From Bacillus sp. FJAT-49736 (lineage in GTDB: Bacteria > Bacillota > Bacilli > Bacillales > Bacillaceae_C), in the NCBI RefSeq assembly GCF_018343615.1, contig NZ_JAGYPI010000001.1, positions 1,804,193 to 1,868,192 on the forward strand: a DNA stretch of 64,000 bases, read 5' to 3'. Shown in pieces: positions 35,475-45,310 of this stretch (within the stretch, counting starts at the first letter, position 1; each line of letters opens with the position of its first letter). A program made the translations under genes and the position numbers. The notes beneath the pieces are model-generated. The model saw nothing but the letters and a program-made list of their open reading frames with translations. It had not been told where the DNA came from and searched no databases.

Positions 35475-36272
35475 ATGAATATGCCACCGGGAGGATTCCC
35501 TCCATTCCTTGGAAATTTGGCTAGGGCTCCAATGCAGATGGGAGGAATGGCAAGAGGACCGCTTAATTTGCTTGGAGGTATGGGCAGATCACCGCTCAAT
35601 ATGCTTGGCAGAGGTATGGGGCAAAACCCGATGCAAATGATGGGAAGGATGGCTGGTCTTGGAGGTCGAATGCCGATGGGAGCAGGAGGCGGCATGAATG
35701 CTGGAGGCGGCGGACTTCTTTCCAGACTGTTCCAGCGTGCTGGAGCTGGTTTAGGTGGTGCAGGTAGCAGTGCTGGCGGAGGAGTAGGTGGTGTTGGCAA
35801 TGTGGCGAATGCAGCTGCAGGGTTTCAACGTGCAGCTGGAGGCGGCGGAGGTTTATTGCGTACTCTAACAAACCCTGGCTCGATCGGTACTTTTTTGAAT
35901 AATACACAAGGTGTTTTAAGAGCTGCCGGGCAAGTAGGACCTATGGTTAAGCAATATGGTCCATTAGTCAGAAATCTGCCGGCCATGATAAAAATGTATA
36001 GAAGTTTTAATAGCTCCGATACGAATGAATCAACAGATGAAGAAAACAATACGAATGAAATAGAATCATCAGCTAGTGAAAAGAAGAGTACTTCAGGCAA
36101 TAAAACCTCCAAAAAAAAGAAAAAGAGTACAAACAACAAAACTACGAAAAGCTCTTCTTCTAATAAAAAAAAGATAAAGATGCAAGATGAGGATAATGAA
36201 AAACAATCGAATAAAAGCACTACCTCATATTCCACTACTAAGGGGAAATCCGTTCCTAAATTATATATTTAA
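35475..36272 (+). CDS. yqfQ: YqfQ/VrrA family protein, low-complexity
   Basis: 265 residues in three parts: an N-terminal region rich in Gly, Met, Pro and Arg (to about 70), a Gly/Ala-rich stretch (to about 130), a short hydrophobic middle (LRAAGQVGPMVKQYGPLVRN) and a C-terminal tail of Ser, Lys, Asn and Thr. This fits the VrrA/YqfQ family; in B. anthracis vrrA is a variable-repeat locus. Function unknown, perhaps spore-associated. Start ATG 35475 behind AAGGAGGCG. Followed by a G-U-containing hairpin and T-run, then ispH. Confidence 0.82.
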   Translation: MNMPPGGFPPFLGNLARAPMQMGGMARGPLNLLGGMGRSPLNMLGRGMGQNPMQMMGRMAGLGGRMPMGAGGGMNAGGGGLLSRLFQRAGAGLGGAGSSAGGGVGGVGNVANAAAGFQRAAGGGGGLLRTLTNPGSIGTFLNNTQGVLRAAGQVGPMVKQYGPLVRNLPAMIKMYRSFNSSDTNESTDEENNTNEIESSASEKKSTSGNKTSKKKKKSTNNKTTKSSSSNKKKIKMQDEDNEKQSNKSTTSYSTTKGKSVPKLYI

Positions 36273-36280
36273 AGCCTACT

Positions 36281-36314
36281 AGCGTTATGTGGTATTTTCG
36301 CATAGCGTTTTTTC
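36281..36314 (+). terminator. Putative yqfQ terminator
   Basis: AGCGTTATGTG (36281-36291) pairs with CGCATAGCGTT (36299-36309) allowing three G-U pairs, then TTTTTCC. Confidence 0.6.
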
Positions 36315-36472
36315 CATGACCATGGTTAAAATTTAGCTTACTATTTTAAAAATCTCCCTATTCATCCCTTTGGCTTTTCTTTTCTTTGTAAAATATGCAT
36401 TTATTTTATATAATATCTTTGGTATGTAATAGATTAGAAAGGTCACTGTCCTTTCTTAAGGAGGATTTTTTC

Positions 36473-37432
36473 ATGGAGGTTATTAAAATATCCCCCCGTG
36501 GTTATTGCTATGGTGTTGTTGACGCGATGGTCATCGCCAGAAATGCGGCTTTAGATAAAACATTACCACGCCCTATCTATATCTTGGGTATGATAGTTCA
36601 TAATAAACACGTTACAGATGCTTTTGCTGAAGAAGGCATCATTACTCTTGACGGAAAAGATCGGAAAGAGATTCTCGAAAAAGTAAATGAAGGAACAGTT
36701 ATTTTTACTGCACATGGTGTTTCACCAGAAGTTCGCGAGCTTGCCAAGCAAAAAGGTCTTGTTACAATTGACGCAACATGCCCTGATGTTACAAAAACAC
36801 ATGACCTTATATTAGCGAAAAAAGCGGAAGGGTTTGATGTTATTTATATTGGCAAAAAAGGACATCCCGAACCAGAAGGTGCCGTAGGAGTGGCACCTGA
36901 CATTGTTCATTTGGTTGAAACGCTCGAAGATGTAGATCAATTAAATATTAAGAATGAAAAGATTATCGTAACCAACCAAACTACGATGAGCCAATGGGAT
37001 GTTCAACATATAATGGAAAAAGTAAAAGAGAAATACCCAAATGTGGAGATGCATAAAGAAATTTGTCTTGCTACTCAAGTAAGACAAGAAGCGGTTGCTA
37101 ATCAGGCAGGCGATGCCGATGTACTCATAGTAGTTGGAGACCCTAAAAGCAATAACTCCAACAGACTTGCACAAGTATCAGAAGAAATTGCAGGTACAAA
37201 TGCGTATAGGGTTGCGGATATTTCTGAAATACAACTTGATTGGATCAAGAATGCCAAAAAAATTGCTGTGACAGCAGGAGCCTCCACACCAACTCCAATT
37301 GTTCGGGAGGTCATTCAATTTTTGGAGCAATATGATCCCAATGATGAGACAACATGGACGAGAAATAAGGAAGTACCTTTAAATAAAATACTTCCTAAAG
37401 TGAAAAAGCTAAGTGAACAAGCTTCTAAATAA
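36473..37432 (+). CDS. ispH: 4-hydroxy-3-methylbut-2-enyl diphosphate reductase
   Basis: 319 residues. Three iron-sulfur cysteines are seen: [10 protein letters not shown] near residue 13, [13 protein letters not shown], and the third in [12 protein letters not shown]. Also HNKHV, TAHGVSP and NQTTMSQW. It reduces HMBPP to IPP and DMAPP, the last MEP-pathway step, following IspG encoded nearby. ATG 36473 follows AAGGAGG; the longer frame from 36395 is not needed. Terminator follows at once. Confidence 0.95.
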   Translation: MEVIKISPRGYCYGVVDAMVIARNAALDKTLPRPIYILGMIVHNKHVTDAFAEEGIITLDGKDRKEILEKVNEGTVIFTAHGVSPEVRELAKQKGLVTIDATCPDVTKTHDLILAKKAEGFDVIYIGKKGHPEPEGAVGVAPDIVHLVETLEDVDQLNIKNEKIIVTNQTTMSQWDVQHIMEKVKEKYPNVEMHKEICLATQVRQEAVANQAGDADVLIVVGDPKSNNSNRLAQVSEEIAGTNAYRVADISEIQLDWIKNAKKIAVTAGASTPTPIVREVIQFLEQYDPNDETTWTRNKEVPLNKILPKVKKLSEQASK

Positions 37433-37462
37433 AAAAAATCGGCATTTGCCGATTTTTTTTAT
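37431..37462 (+). terminator. ispH terminator
   Basis: AAAAAAAATCGGC (37431-37443) and GCCGATTTTTTTT (37448-37460) with loop ATTT; starts at the stop codon. Confidence 0.9.
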
Positions 37463-37472
37463 TTTTATATAT

Positions 37473-37584
37473 GGCTATTTTCGCAATTCAAAAGCCGTTT
37501 AAACCTGTTGCTTTGCGTATTAGTTCATCAACTCGTATACTAAATGCGTCGTGGCATCTGGTAAGTATATTTGCGAAAATAGCC
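37473..37584. repeat. 112-bp element with 14-bp perfect inverted ends (GGCTATTTTCGCAA)
   Basis: GGCTATTTTCGCAA at 37473-37486 and its exact complement TTGCGAAAATAGCC at 37571-37584 frame a stretch without coding potential between the convergent ispH and yqfO. The outer sequence is shared, with one change, by GGCTGTTTTCGCA at 18852-18864. It looks like a non-autonomous repeat (MITE-like). Confidence 0.55.
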
Positions 37585-37645
37585 TGGAAACTTGAGTATT
37601 TGAACCTTATTAAGTTCCAATAGCACAAAATTTACGAGTAGAACC

Positions 37646-38764
37646 TTAAATATAGATAAAAGGATCGGTATTTAACTCGGAAGCGATAAAAGTAACTTCA
37701 AATCCTTTTTCATTACACATTTGCTCTAAAATTTTCGCCACACCTTGTTTCATTACTTTCTCCACATTATGTCCGGGGTCTACTACATTCAATCCGGCAT
37801 TCATCATGTCATGCGCAGTATGATAATAAACATCACCAGTAACATATACATCTGCGCCTTTAAATTTGGCATGTTGAAAATATTTATTTCCATCTCCGCC
37901 AAGAATCGCTACCTTTTTTATGGGATGTGTTAAATCTCCAACAACACGCACAGCATTTACATCAAGGCTTGCTTTCACATACTCTGCAAATTGCTCTAAT
38001 GACACCGGTTCAGGGAGTAATCCTATTCTTCCAAGCCCCAACTCTTCCCCTTTATTTTCAAGCGGGTATATATCAAAGGCAACCTCTTCATATGGATGTG
38101 CTTTAAGCATGGCTGATAAGACTTTATTTTGTAGATGCTCTGGAAAAATAGTTTCTATTTTCACTTCTTTCACTGATACTAGATTTCCTGCTTCGCCAAT
38201 ATATGGTCTGGTATTTTCCCCTGGCAAAAACCTTCCTGTTCCCTCTGTTGAAAATGAACAATGGCTATATTGACCAATCGCTCCTGCACCAGCCTTGCCG
38301 AGAGCAGCACGTACATCACTCTCATTTTCTACTGGGACATAGACAGCCAGCTTTTTTAGTTTTTGTGAGTATGTTGGAACAAGGACCTCTACTTTTTCTA
38401 ACCCAAGTGCCTCTGCTAACAGGTCGTTAACCCCACCCTTTGCAACATCTAAATTCGTATGAGCTGCATAAACGGATATTTCATGTTTTATGAGCTTCTC
38501 CAGTAACCTCCCAGAAGGATTATCCATTGTGATTTTTTTTAATGGTCTAAAAATAGGAGGGTGATGAGCTATGATTAATTGAACATCCTTTTCAATTGCT
38601 TCGTCCACAACATTTTCCAATACATCAAGAGCAACTAATACGTTTTTTACAGGCTTATTCAGATTTCCTATTTGTAAACCAATAGGATCTCCATCCATAG
38701 CATATTGTTTTGGAGAAAAGCTTTCAAAAAGGTGAATTATTTCATGGCCATTTACCTTTTTCAT
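37646..38764 (-). CDS. yqfO: Nif3-like dinuclear metal-centre protein YqfO
   Basis: 372 residues. The two Nif3 halves flank a PII-like insert (about residues 130-230; LKKLAVYVPVENESDVRAAL, HPYEEVAFDIYP). Metal ligands include IAHHPPIF, AAHTNLD and GHNVEK. Annotated as GTP cyclohydrolase 1 type 2 homologue, but the activity of the family is unsettled; B. subtilis YqfO has been linked to glucose-related regulation. Its ATG overlaps the trmK stop by four bases (ATGA), so translation is coupled. Confidence 0.88.
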   Translation of the reverse strand: MKKVNGHEIIHLFESFSPKQYAMDGDPIGLQIGNLNKPVKNVLVALDVLENVVDEAIEKDVQLIIAHHPPIFRPLKKITMDNPSGRLLEKLIKHEISVYAAHTNLDVAKGGVNDLLAEALGLEKVEVLVPTYSQKLKKLAVYVPVENESDVRAALGKAGAGAIGQYSHCSFSTEGTGRFLPGENTRPYIGEAGNLVSVKEVKIETIFPEHLQNKVLSAMLKAHPYEEVAFDIYPLENKGEELGLGRIGLLPEPVSLEQFAEYVKASLDVNAVRVVGDLTHPIKKVAILGGDGNKYFQHAKFKGADVYVTGDVYYHTAHDMMNAGLNVVDPGHNVEKVMKQGVAKILEQMCNEKGFEVTFIASELNTDPFIYI

Positions 38765-39465
38765 GAGATAACCTCCTCTACTAAAAGAATACTCTGCTTG
38801 AGTTGCTTTCTTTTTTCTTCAATTTCTTTCGTATTTGCAGCATGTTCCAATGATTTTAAAATACTTTTCCACTGCTCTAACTCTTGACCCCATTTATTTA
38901 GAAATACATTACTTTTTTCTTTCATTAAAAACGGTCCTAATAGACGCTCTTGTTCCGACAAATTATACTGCTTACTATTTTCCACAGGCTCAAGTACAAG
39001 AATTTCATATATTTTTTGATCTTCTTCCAGAATCTCTTCCGCTATAATCTGCCATTGCTGTTCTATGCACCAATTTCGAATAGCAATTGCTGAGATATTT
39101 GGTTGAAGAACTAACCGCTTCACACCACTTAATTTTGCTAACCCCTGATTTAAAATAGATGCAATTAAGGTGCCGCCCATTCCTGCAATAGTAATGCAGT
39201 CAACTTCATCAGCCTGTACAACTTCGAGACCATCCCCTTTTCTTACAGAAATGGACTTTTCTAATCCAGAGCTCTTTACTTGTCGAAGTGCTGATTGATA
39301 CGGCCCCTCTACTACCTCCCCAGCGATGGCAAATCTGACTAAACCATTCTTTACTGCGTAGCACGGTAAATAGGCATGATCGGATCCGATATCTGCTAAC
39401 TTGGAGTCTTTTGGTATGTAAGAGCTAACTACTTCTAATCTTTTCGATAGTTTTTCTATGTTCAT
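38761..39465 (-). CDS. trmK: tRNA (adenine(22)-N1)-methyltransferase
   Basis: 234 residues. SAM-binding motif ADIGSDHAYLPCYAV (about 25-39) with following FAIAGEVVEGPYQSA, and the conserved ITIAGMGGTLIASIL. C-terminal coiled-coil helices complete the TrmK fold, which methylates N1 of A22 in some tRNAs, using SAM. ATG 39465 follows GTGGTGG. It overlaps yqfO by four bases, as in B. subtilis yqfN-yqfO. Confidence 0.92.
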   Translation of the reverse strand: MNIEKLSKRLEVVSSYIPKDSKLADIGSDHAYLPCYAVKNGLVRFAIAGEVVEGPYQSALRQVKSSGLEKSISVRKGDGLEVVQADEVDCITIAGMGGTLIASILNQGLAKLSGVKRLVLQPNISAIAIRNWCIEQQWQIIAEEILEEDQKIYEILVLEPVENSKQYNLSEQERLLGPFLMKEKSNVFLNKWGQELEQWKSILKSLEHAANTKEIEEKRKQLKQSILLVEEVIS

Positions 39466-39566
39466 AATTTCCACCACTTTTTAATTATGCTATTTTCTGA
39501 AACTATATGGCTTTTCACTTCAAAAGCAGTTTCAGAAAAGATCCTTTAGTATTATTTTATACTAAA

Positions 39567-39600
39567 AAAAAGTTCTTCGCTTATTTGCGAGGAACTTTTT
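39567..39600 (-). terminator. cccA terminator
   Basis: AAAAAGTTCtTCGC and GCGAgGAACTTTTT (39567-39580 and 39587-39600) pair with one mismatch; on the minus strand a T-run follows. Confidence 0.8.
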
Positions 39601-39615
39601 CTTAAAATCATCTTA

Positions 39616-39993
39616 TTATTTAAGATTTGATACCCAATCGGCCATGGCATCAATATTTTCAGCTGGTACCATACCTGCAGGCATTGCGCCTTTACCATTT
39701 TTCAATACATTCTTAATTTCATCTTTAGAAATCTTTTTACCGATTCCATGTAAGTTTGGCCCCATAGCACCTTCTAAATTATTACCATGGCAAGCAATAC
39801 ATGTTGATTTAGCAAAACCTTCCGGATCGAATTTTCCACCAGATTGGGCAGGAGTTTCTTGTTTTGCATCCCCTTTTTTATTTTCCTTGGCAATCTCTTT
39901 AGAATCACCAAGCCCTTTTACAGAGAGAAAGAATACAAGTGCAATTCCTATCAACATGATAAAAATGTAAGGTATAGCAGGATTACGTTTCAC
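39616..39993 (-). CDS. cccA: Membrane-anchored cytochrome c550
   Basis: 125 residues. N-terminal anchor helix (about 6-24), a Lys/Glu-rich linker, then a class I cytochrome c domain with haem-binding CIACH (near residue 66) and probable axial Met in GAMPAGMV. It carries electrons on the outer face of the membrane. GTG 39993 follows GGGAGG. Located between trmK and sigA as in B. subtilis cccA. Confidence 0.9.
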   Translation of the reverse strand: MKRNPAIPYIFIMLIGIALVFFLSVKGLGDSKEIAKENKKGDAKQETPAQSGGKFDPEGFAKSTCIACHGNNLEGAMGPNLHGIGKKISKDEIKNVLKNGKGAMPAGMVPAENIDAMADWVSNLK

Positions 39994-40125
39994 AAAAATA
40001 ACCTCCCTTATGTAAGAAACATACAATAAATACGTATAGGTAAAGCAAACAACTTTATTTTACTCGAAAAACATTGGAAGGAAAACCCCTAATAGCAAGA
40101 TTCATCATATTTTCGGAATTTAGAC

Positions 40126-40160
40126 AAAAACTTCATCTAAAAAAAGATGAAGTTTTTCGA
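40126..40160. terminator. 13-bp hairpin, probable terminator
   Basis: AAAAACTTCATCT (40126-40138) pairs with AGATGAAGTTTTT (40145-40157) around six A residues; it could end minus-strand transcripts from the acyl-CoA dehydrogenase. Confidence 0.65.
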
Positions 40161-40200
40161 CTTTCCATATTTAGTTTGTTCAATTTTTTCGTTTTAATAA

Positions 40201-40391
40201 GGCTCTTTTCTTAAACTTTGTTGTTTTTTCAGACGAAATATTAGTACAAATCTATTTTTTGAAAAGAATGAGGCACCTTTCCTAAGAAAAGATGCCCCTA
40301 GCATAGACTATATTATAATTTACATCTAAATAAGAAAATCAACAAGTTTAAATCGGCTTTTGGATTTTTAACTATCCATTCAAAAACAGCC
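40201..40391. repeat. Repeat-like element ending GGCTcTTTT ... AAAAACAGCC
   Basis: GGCTCTTTTC at 40201 and AAAAACAGCC ending at 40391 are imperfect inverted ends. Inside, the complement of GGGGCATCTTTTCTTA (40283-40298) is identical to 18916-18931, just before the IS. No coding potential. Confidence 0.45.
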
Positions 40392-40392
40392 T

Positions 40393-41535
40393 TTAATAAC
40401 ATCCAACTTCTCTGGAGATTACCATACGTTGAACTTCTGATGTTCCCTCACCAATTTCAAGCAATTTGGCGTCCCTCATGAACCGTTCCACATGATAATC
40501 CTTCATGTATCCGTTTCCGCCGTGAATTTGAACTGCTTGGTTTGTAATCTCCATACAAATTTCCGAAGCATATAGCTTGCACATTGCCGCTTCTTTTGCG
40601 AAAGGTTTGCCTTGGTCTTTTAACCAAGCTGCCTTGTATACCATATTTCTGGCTAATTCTATTTTCATTGCCATATCTGCGATTTTAAATTGAGTAACCT
40701 GAAATTCAGCTAATGAACGTCCAAATTGTTTTCTTTCCTTTGCATACTCCAATGCCTTTTCATACGCAGCCTGTGCTATCCCAACAGCCATAGCACCTAT
40801 GCCAATTCTTCCTCCGTCCAAAGTAACAAGAAATTGCTTAAAGCCTTTTCCACGCTCACCAAGTAAATTTTCCTGTGGAACCCTTACGTCCTCTAAAACC
40901 AACTCTGTTGTATTCGAAGCATGGAGTCCCATCTTTTCATAATTGTCAATAACGGTAAATCCTTCAGCATCAGTAGGGACAATGATAGCACTTATTTCCT
41001 TTTTCCCATTGGACTCTCCTGTAATAGCTGTTAATGCCAAATGCTTTGCATAGCTAGCATTTGTTATGAAGCATTTATTACCATTTATGACAAAGTCATT
41101 TCCGTCCAATACTGCGGTAGTTTTCGTACCGCCAGCATCTGAACCTGCATTGGGTTCCGTGAGCCCAAAAGCCCCTAAAGACTCACCGGTGCAAATAGGT
41201 GTTAAAAACTTTTCCTTCTGCTCCGATGTTCCGAACATATTAATCGGTGCTCCACCCAAGGAAATATGCGCAGAATATGTAATACCTGTTGAGCCGCAGG
41301 CACGACTTAGTTCTTCTACTACTATTGCAAAGCTAATAGTATCCGCTCCTGCTCCCCCATACTCTTCTGGAAAAGGAAGACCCATCATTCCTAGATCGCT
41401 TAATTTCTTAAATATTTCCTTTGGAAATTGTTTCGTTCGATCACGTTCCAACGCACCAACTGCAACCTCTTCTTCCGAAAACTCACGAATAGTGCGCCAA
41501 ATCATTTTCTGTTCTTCTGTAAGCTCAAAGTTCAT
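40393..41535 (-). CDS. Acyl-CoA dehydrogenase
   Basis: 380 residues, FAD-dependent acyl-CoA dehydrogenase fold. Signatures: FGLTEPNAGSDAGGTKT (residues about 127-143), KCFITNASYA, QFGRSLAEFQ, QIHGGNGYMKDYHVERFMRD, and the probable catalytic Glu in IGEGTSEVQR. It oxidises an acyl-CoA to the enoyl-CoA, passing electrons to ETF, in fatty-acid or branched-chain breakdown; chain preference cannot be told. ATG 41535 follows GAGGGGG; frame to 41604 is longer. Not part of this locus in B. subtilis, so it is an insertion relative to that order. Confidence 0.9.
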   Translation of the reverse strand: MNFELTEEQKMIWRTIREFSEEEVAVGALERDRTKQFPKEIFKKLSDLGMMGLPFPEEYGGAGADTISFAIVVEELSRACGSTGITYSAHISLGGAPINMFGTSEQKEKFLTPICTGESLGAFGLTEPNAGSDAGGTKTTAVLDGNDFVINGNKCFITNASYAKHLALTAITGESNGKKEISAIIVPTDAEGFTVIDNYEKMGLHASNTTELVLEDVRVPQENLLGERGKGFKQFLVTLDGGRIGIGAMAVGIAQAAYEKALEYAKERKQFGRSLAEFQVTQFKIADMAMKIELARNMVYKAAWLKDQGKPFAKEAAMCKLYASEICMEITNQAVQIHGGNGYMKDYHVERFMRDAKLLEIGEGTSEVQRMVISREVGCY

Positions 41536-41632
41536 AACCATCCCCCTCACGTCTTGAATCCGCTTACAATTAATATTATAATAGAGGTGGATGAATTTTC
41601 TCAACTTTTTAAAGCTTTTAATTATTTGAATA

Positions 41633-42163
41633 TTATATTACAATAAAACCTATCAGTATAACTAATCCAATAATTCCGGATAGAATGAAGTAGAAAAGCT
41701 TAAGCTTCCATCCGGCGAATATCCAAAGTAAACAATGTAGAGCAATAATTAAACACAAGGATTTGGCGCTATTTTGAAACAATTTTTCGTTTAAAAAAAC
41801 AGAAAGCAATAGTAATTGGATAGCTGTAGCAACATAAAAAAACGTATGCCAATATCCTTTTTTAGAATAATAAATTCCAAATAATAATAATAAAACGACA
41901 AAACTTGTCAAAATCATCGTTTGCAAAACAAAATTGAATTCAGTAAAATAAATGACAAATACTGATATACCTAAAACCATAAAAATCGAAGCAATTAACA
42001 AACTATTTTTCCAAAGGCCCTTATCCCGACTTTTTTGGTTTCCTGGTGATTCACCTTCAGTATAGAGAGCTAACAAAAAGTCACAATAATGCTCTGGTAG
42101 CATTTGATGCTTTTTCCAATATTGAATTTCTCTTATAATAGTTTCTTTTCTTGAAGAATTCAT
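41633..42163 (-). CDS. Hypothetical membrane protein
   Basis: 176 residues. N-terminal soluble segment (about 1-50; REIQYWKKHQMLPEHYCDFL), similar to the start of DUF2157-type proteins, then five to six hydrophobic helices. I do not recognise the family firmly. It lies between the acyl-CoA dehydrogenase and sigA, all on the minus strand, with 119 bp to sigA. Function unknown. Confidence 0.65.
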   Translation of the reverse strand: MNSSRKETIIREIQYWKKHQMLPEHYCDFLLALYTEGESPGNQKSRDKGLWKNSLLIASIFMVLGISVFVIYFTEFNFVLQTMILTSFVVLLLLFGIYYSKKGYWHTFFYVATAIQLLLLSVFLNEKLFQNSAKSLCLIIALHCLLWIFAGWKLKLFYFILSGIIGLVILIGFIVI

Positions 42164-42244
42164 TTACAACACATCCCGTATCTCAATGATTCGTGATAAA
42201 GTACCAAAATTCCTTTTTAAAAACGATAAATTTTTACAAAAAAA

Positions 42245-42271
42245 TTAGTTTACCTTGAAAAGGTAAACTAA
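42245..42271 (-). terminator. sigA terminator
   Basis: TTAGTTTACCTT and AAGGTAAACTAA pair fully; TTTTTTTG follows on the minus strand. Confidence 0.88.
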
Positions 42272-42281
42272 TGATCAAATA

Positions 42282-43421
42282 TTATTCAAGAAAATCTTTC
42301 AGACGTTTGCTTCTACTCGGATGACGAAGCTTTCTAAGCGCTTTTGCTTCAATTTGGCGAATACGTTCACGGGTAACACCGAAAACCTTGCCAACTTCTT
42401 CTAAAGTTCTAGTTCGTCCGTCATCTAGACCAAATCGTAATCTTAGTACATTTTCTTCACGATCTGTTAATGTATCAAGAACATCTTCTAATTGTTCTTT
42501 TAATAATTCGTAAGCAGCATGCTCTGATGGTGAAGTTGCATCCTGATCTTCAATAAAATCACCTAAATGTGAGTCATCCTCTTCACCAATAGGTGTTTCC
42601 AGTGAAACAGGCTCTTGGGCAATTTTTAATATTTCGCGTACTTTTTCCGGAGTTAGGTCCATTTCCTCTGCAATTTCTTCCGGTGAAGGCTCCCGGCCTA
42701 AATCTTGCAATAATTGTCGCTGTACACGAATAAGCTTGTTAATAGTTTCTACCATGTGAACTGGTATACGGATAGTTCTGGCTTGGTCTGCAATAGCCCT
42801 AGTAATAGCCTGGCGAATCCACCAAGTAGCATACGTACTAAATTTAAATCCCTTGTCATAGTCGAATTTTTCGACAGCTTTAATAAGGCCCATATTTCCT
42901 TCTTGGATTAAATCTAAGAAAAGCATGCCACGCCCTACATAACGTTTTGCAATACTAACAACTAAGCGTAAGTTTGCTTCAGCCAATCTTCTTTTTGCTT
43001 CTTCGTCCCCTTGCTCAATACGTTTTGCAAGTTCTATTTCTTCATCAGCAGAAAGGAGATCTACGCGTCCGATTTCTTTTAAATACATTCTAACCGGATC
43101 ATTAATTTTAACGCCTGGAGGAACACTTAAATCATTTAAATCAAATTCATCTTCCTCATCATCTTTTTCCAGTTCATGAATATCTGGAGATTCCTCGTCA
43201 TCATCATTTTCTTCAAGGATCTCAATACCTTGTTCACCGAGGGTTTCATAAAATTCATCCATTTGTTCTGAATCTAATTCAAAATGTCCTAGTTTTCCTG
43301 AGATTATCTCATATGTTAAAAATCCGCGTTTTTTACCGCGCTCAATTAATTGTTCTTTTGCTTGATCAAGAGTCAATTCAGGCTCTAATTCTTTGGAACG
43401 AGCTGATTTTTCAGCCATTTG
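42282..43421 (-). CDS. sigA: Primary sigma factor SigA
   Basis: 379 residues. Region 1.1 with an acidic insert (about 60-85), region 1.2 ([20 protein letters not shown]), regions 2.1-2.4 ([36 protein letters not shown]), region 3, and region 4 ([20 protein letters not shown]). Housekeeping sigma subunit of RNA polymerase, recognising TTGACA/TATAAT promoters. ATG 43421 has GGAGGGG. It follows dnaG by 68 bp in the conserved dnaG-sigA macromolecular-synthesis operon and ends in a terminator. Confidence 0.97.
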   Translation of the reverse strand, partial: QMAEKSARSKELEPELTLDQAKEQLIERGKKRGFLTYEIISGKLGHFELDSEQMDEFYETLGEQGIEILEENDDDEESPDIHELEKDDEEDEFDLNDLSVPPGVKINDPVRMYLKEIGRVDLLSADEEIELAKRIEQGDEEAKRRLAEANLRLVVSIAKRYVGRGMLFLDLIQEGNMGLIKAVEKFDYDKGFKFSTYATWWIRQAITRAIADQARTIRIPVHMVETINKLIRVQRQLLQDLGREPSPEEIAEEMDLTPEKVREILKIAQEPVSLETPIGEEDDSHLGDFIEDQDATSPSEHAAYELLKEQLEDVLDTLTDREENVLRLRFGLDDGRTRTLEEVGKVFGVTRERIRQIEAKALRKLRHPSRSKRLKDFLE

Positions 43422-43489
43422 TTCCCCTCCTTCCAACTAATAAAAACAAAACGAATCAATTAGTGGTTCATCCATTTTGTTATCAACAA

Positions 43490-45310
43490 TCAGTGCTGTA
43501 ATGTCCTTCGCAACTGCAGTATTTCAAGTGCAATTGCACTTGCCCTCTGTAAATCATTTTCTAACTCCGCTTGATTTTGTTCTTTTATTTTTTCCTTTAT
43601 TTTTAACATCTTTTGATGTTTCAACACCTGGTCAATATAATCTTCCAATTCCTGATTGGAAACCTCATTATTCAATGGCATCATTTCAATATCTGCAATA
43701 GTCCTTCGCAGCTGTTCATCGGGAAGATAGGTCAAAAAGGAGCTAGTGTCAGGTTGATTACCTTCTTCGTAAAAACCAAGCAGATATGTAAAAATCGCTT
43801 GATGTTCGTCTATGTTAAATGTATGACCATCCAACAAATCTCTGACTTTATATGCTATTTCGATATCTCTCAACATATGACTGATTAGTCGTCTTTCAGC
43901 TGTTTGAAATGCAGGAAACAGATTTTTTTCTGGTCTTAGTATTACTTTATGATTACTGTTTTCTTGCATGAATGAATTTTTCTTCTTATTTGCAAAAAAT
44001 GTTTGCCGCTGTTGTTGTTTTAAGGCTTCCATTGAAATCGAGAATTCATCTGCTAATTGTTTCAAGTAATGATCTCTTTCAACTGGATTTTCCAGTTGGG
44101 AAATCTCATTAATAATTATTTCTATATACTTGAGCTTTTCTCCTTCATTTTGAAGCTTTTTTCCTATCCGATGATATTGCATTTTGAATGCCATGAATGT
44201 CATACTTGCCCCTATTACATCCTGACGAAACTTCTCCGCCCCATTCCTTTTGATGTAGTCATCAGGGTCTAATCCATCTGGCATCCTTGCGATTCGGAGG
44301 TTGAAATGATGCTCATCAAGCATTTTTCCTGCTCTGTAAGCTGCTTCTGTCCCAGCAGAATCCGAATCATAACATATAATTACACTGTCCGTTAAACGGC
44401 GAATCTGCTGAACATGCTGGTCCGTCAATGCTGTTCCCATTGTAGCAATTCCATTAAAAATATTTGCACGATCAGCTGAAATTACATCGGCAAATCCTTC
44501 AAATAAAATGGCTTGCTGCTGCTTCTTTATAAAGCTTCTCGCCTGATGAAAATTATATAAAACGGAACTTTTGTTGAATAACTCCGTTTCCGGACTATTC
44601 AAATACTTGGGTTGTTCATTTGGGTCTAACACTCTACCTGAAAACGCAACGGTATGACCTTTAGAATTTACAATAGGAAACATGATTCTGTTGCGAAACC
44701 GGTCAAAATAAGAGTCATCATTCTCTCTTTTTATAATCAACCCCGCTTTTTCCATAATGGATAATGGGAATCCTCTTTTTTGGAGCAGTTTAACTGTAAA
44801 ATCCCAACTGGATAGGGAATAGCCTACCTGAAACTTTTCGATACTCTCCCTCGTAAAGCCTCTTTCAGTAAGATATTCAAAAGCATCCTGGCCTTCTTTT
44901 GTATTTACCAATAAATGATGGTAAAATTTCTTCAAAAGTTCATGGGCTTCCAGCATTTTTTGCTGTTCCTCAGAAACATTTGAATGTACAGCATGTTTCT
45001 GGATGTTCGAATCAATATCAATGACGATATTAGCCTTTTCTGCTAATTTTATCACTGCTTCTTGGAATCCGAGTCCATCAATATCCATTATAAAAGTAAT
45101 AGCATTACCACCAGCACCACATCCAAAACAGTGAAATATTTGTTTATCGGATGATACAGAGAAGGATGGTGTATTTTCTCCATGAAATGGACATAAACCG
45201 AAGTAGTTTCTCCCTTGCTTTTTCAAATGAACATATTCACCAATAACATCAACTATGTCAATGGATTGACGAATTTCATTAATTTTTTCTTCAGGAATCA
45301 TTCCCGTCAC
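43490..45310 (-). CDS. dnaG: DNA primase
   Basis: 606 residues. N-terminal zinc-binding domain with CPFH ... HCFGC (about 36-62), TOPRIM catalytic core including EGFADVIS and CYDSDSAGTEAAYRA, and C-terminal helicase-binding domain. It makes RNA primers at the replication fork with the DnaB-type helicase. GTG 45310 after GGGGATG gives the family N terminus; the frame to 45331 is open but unneeded. It is directly upstream of sigA; yqxD, which precedes dnaG in B. subtilis, is not here. Confidence 0.95.
   Translation of the reverse strand: MTGMIPEEKINEIRQSIDIVDVIGEYVHLKKQGRNYFGLCPFHGENTPSFSVSSDKQIFHCFGCGAGGNAITFIMDIDGLGFQEAVIKLAEKANIVIDIDSNIQKHAVHSNVSEEQQKMLEAHELLKKFYHHLLVNTKEGQDAFEYLTERGFTRESIEKFQVGYSLSSWDFTVKLLQKRGFPLSIMEKAGLIIKRENDDSYFDRFRNRIMFPIVNSKGHTVAFSGRVLDPNEQPKYLNSPETELFNKSSVLYNFHQARSFIKKQQQAILFEGFADVISADRANIFNGIATMGTALTDQHVQQIRRLTDSVIICYDSDSAGTEAAYRAGKMLDEHHFNLRIARMPDGLDPDDYIKRNGAEKFRQDVIGASMTFMAFKMQYHRIGKKLQNEGEKLKYIEIIINEISQLENPVERDHYLKQLADEFSISMEALKQQQRQTFFANKKKNSFMQENSNHKVILRPEKNLFPAFQTAERRLISHMLRDIEIAYKVRDLLDGHTFNIDEHQAIFTYLLGFYEEGNQPDTSSFLTYLPDEQLRRTIADIEMMPLNNEVSNQELEDYIDQVLKHQKMLKIKEKIKEQNQAELENDLQRASAIALEILQLRRTLQH

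Larger units (their letters stand above)
39994..40392. other. Non-coding stretch between cccA and the acyl-CoA dehydrogenase
   Basis: It holds the cccA promoter region, a 13-bp hairpin (40126-40157) and the repeat-like element 40201-40391. No gene is seen. Confidence 0.5.

Noticed and set aside
35372-36235. Long minus-strand frames opposite yqfQ, including a proline-rich one
   Set aside because: They are mirror images of the Gly-rich and Lys/Ser-rich yqfQ gene.
41066-41557. 163-codon plus-strand frame opposite the acyl-CoA dehydrogenase
   Set aside because: Shadow of a well-conserved gene.
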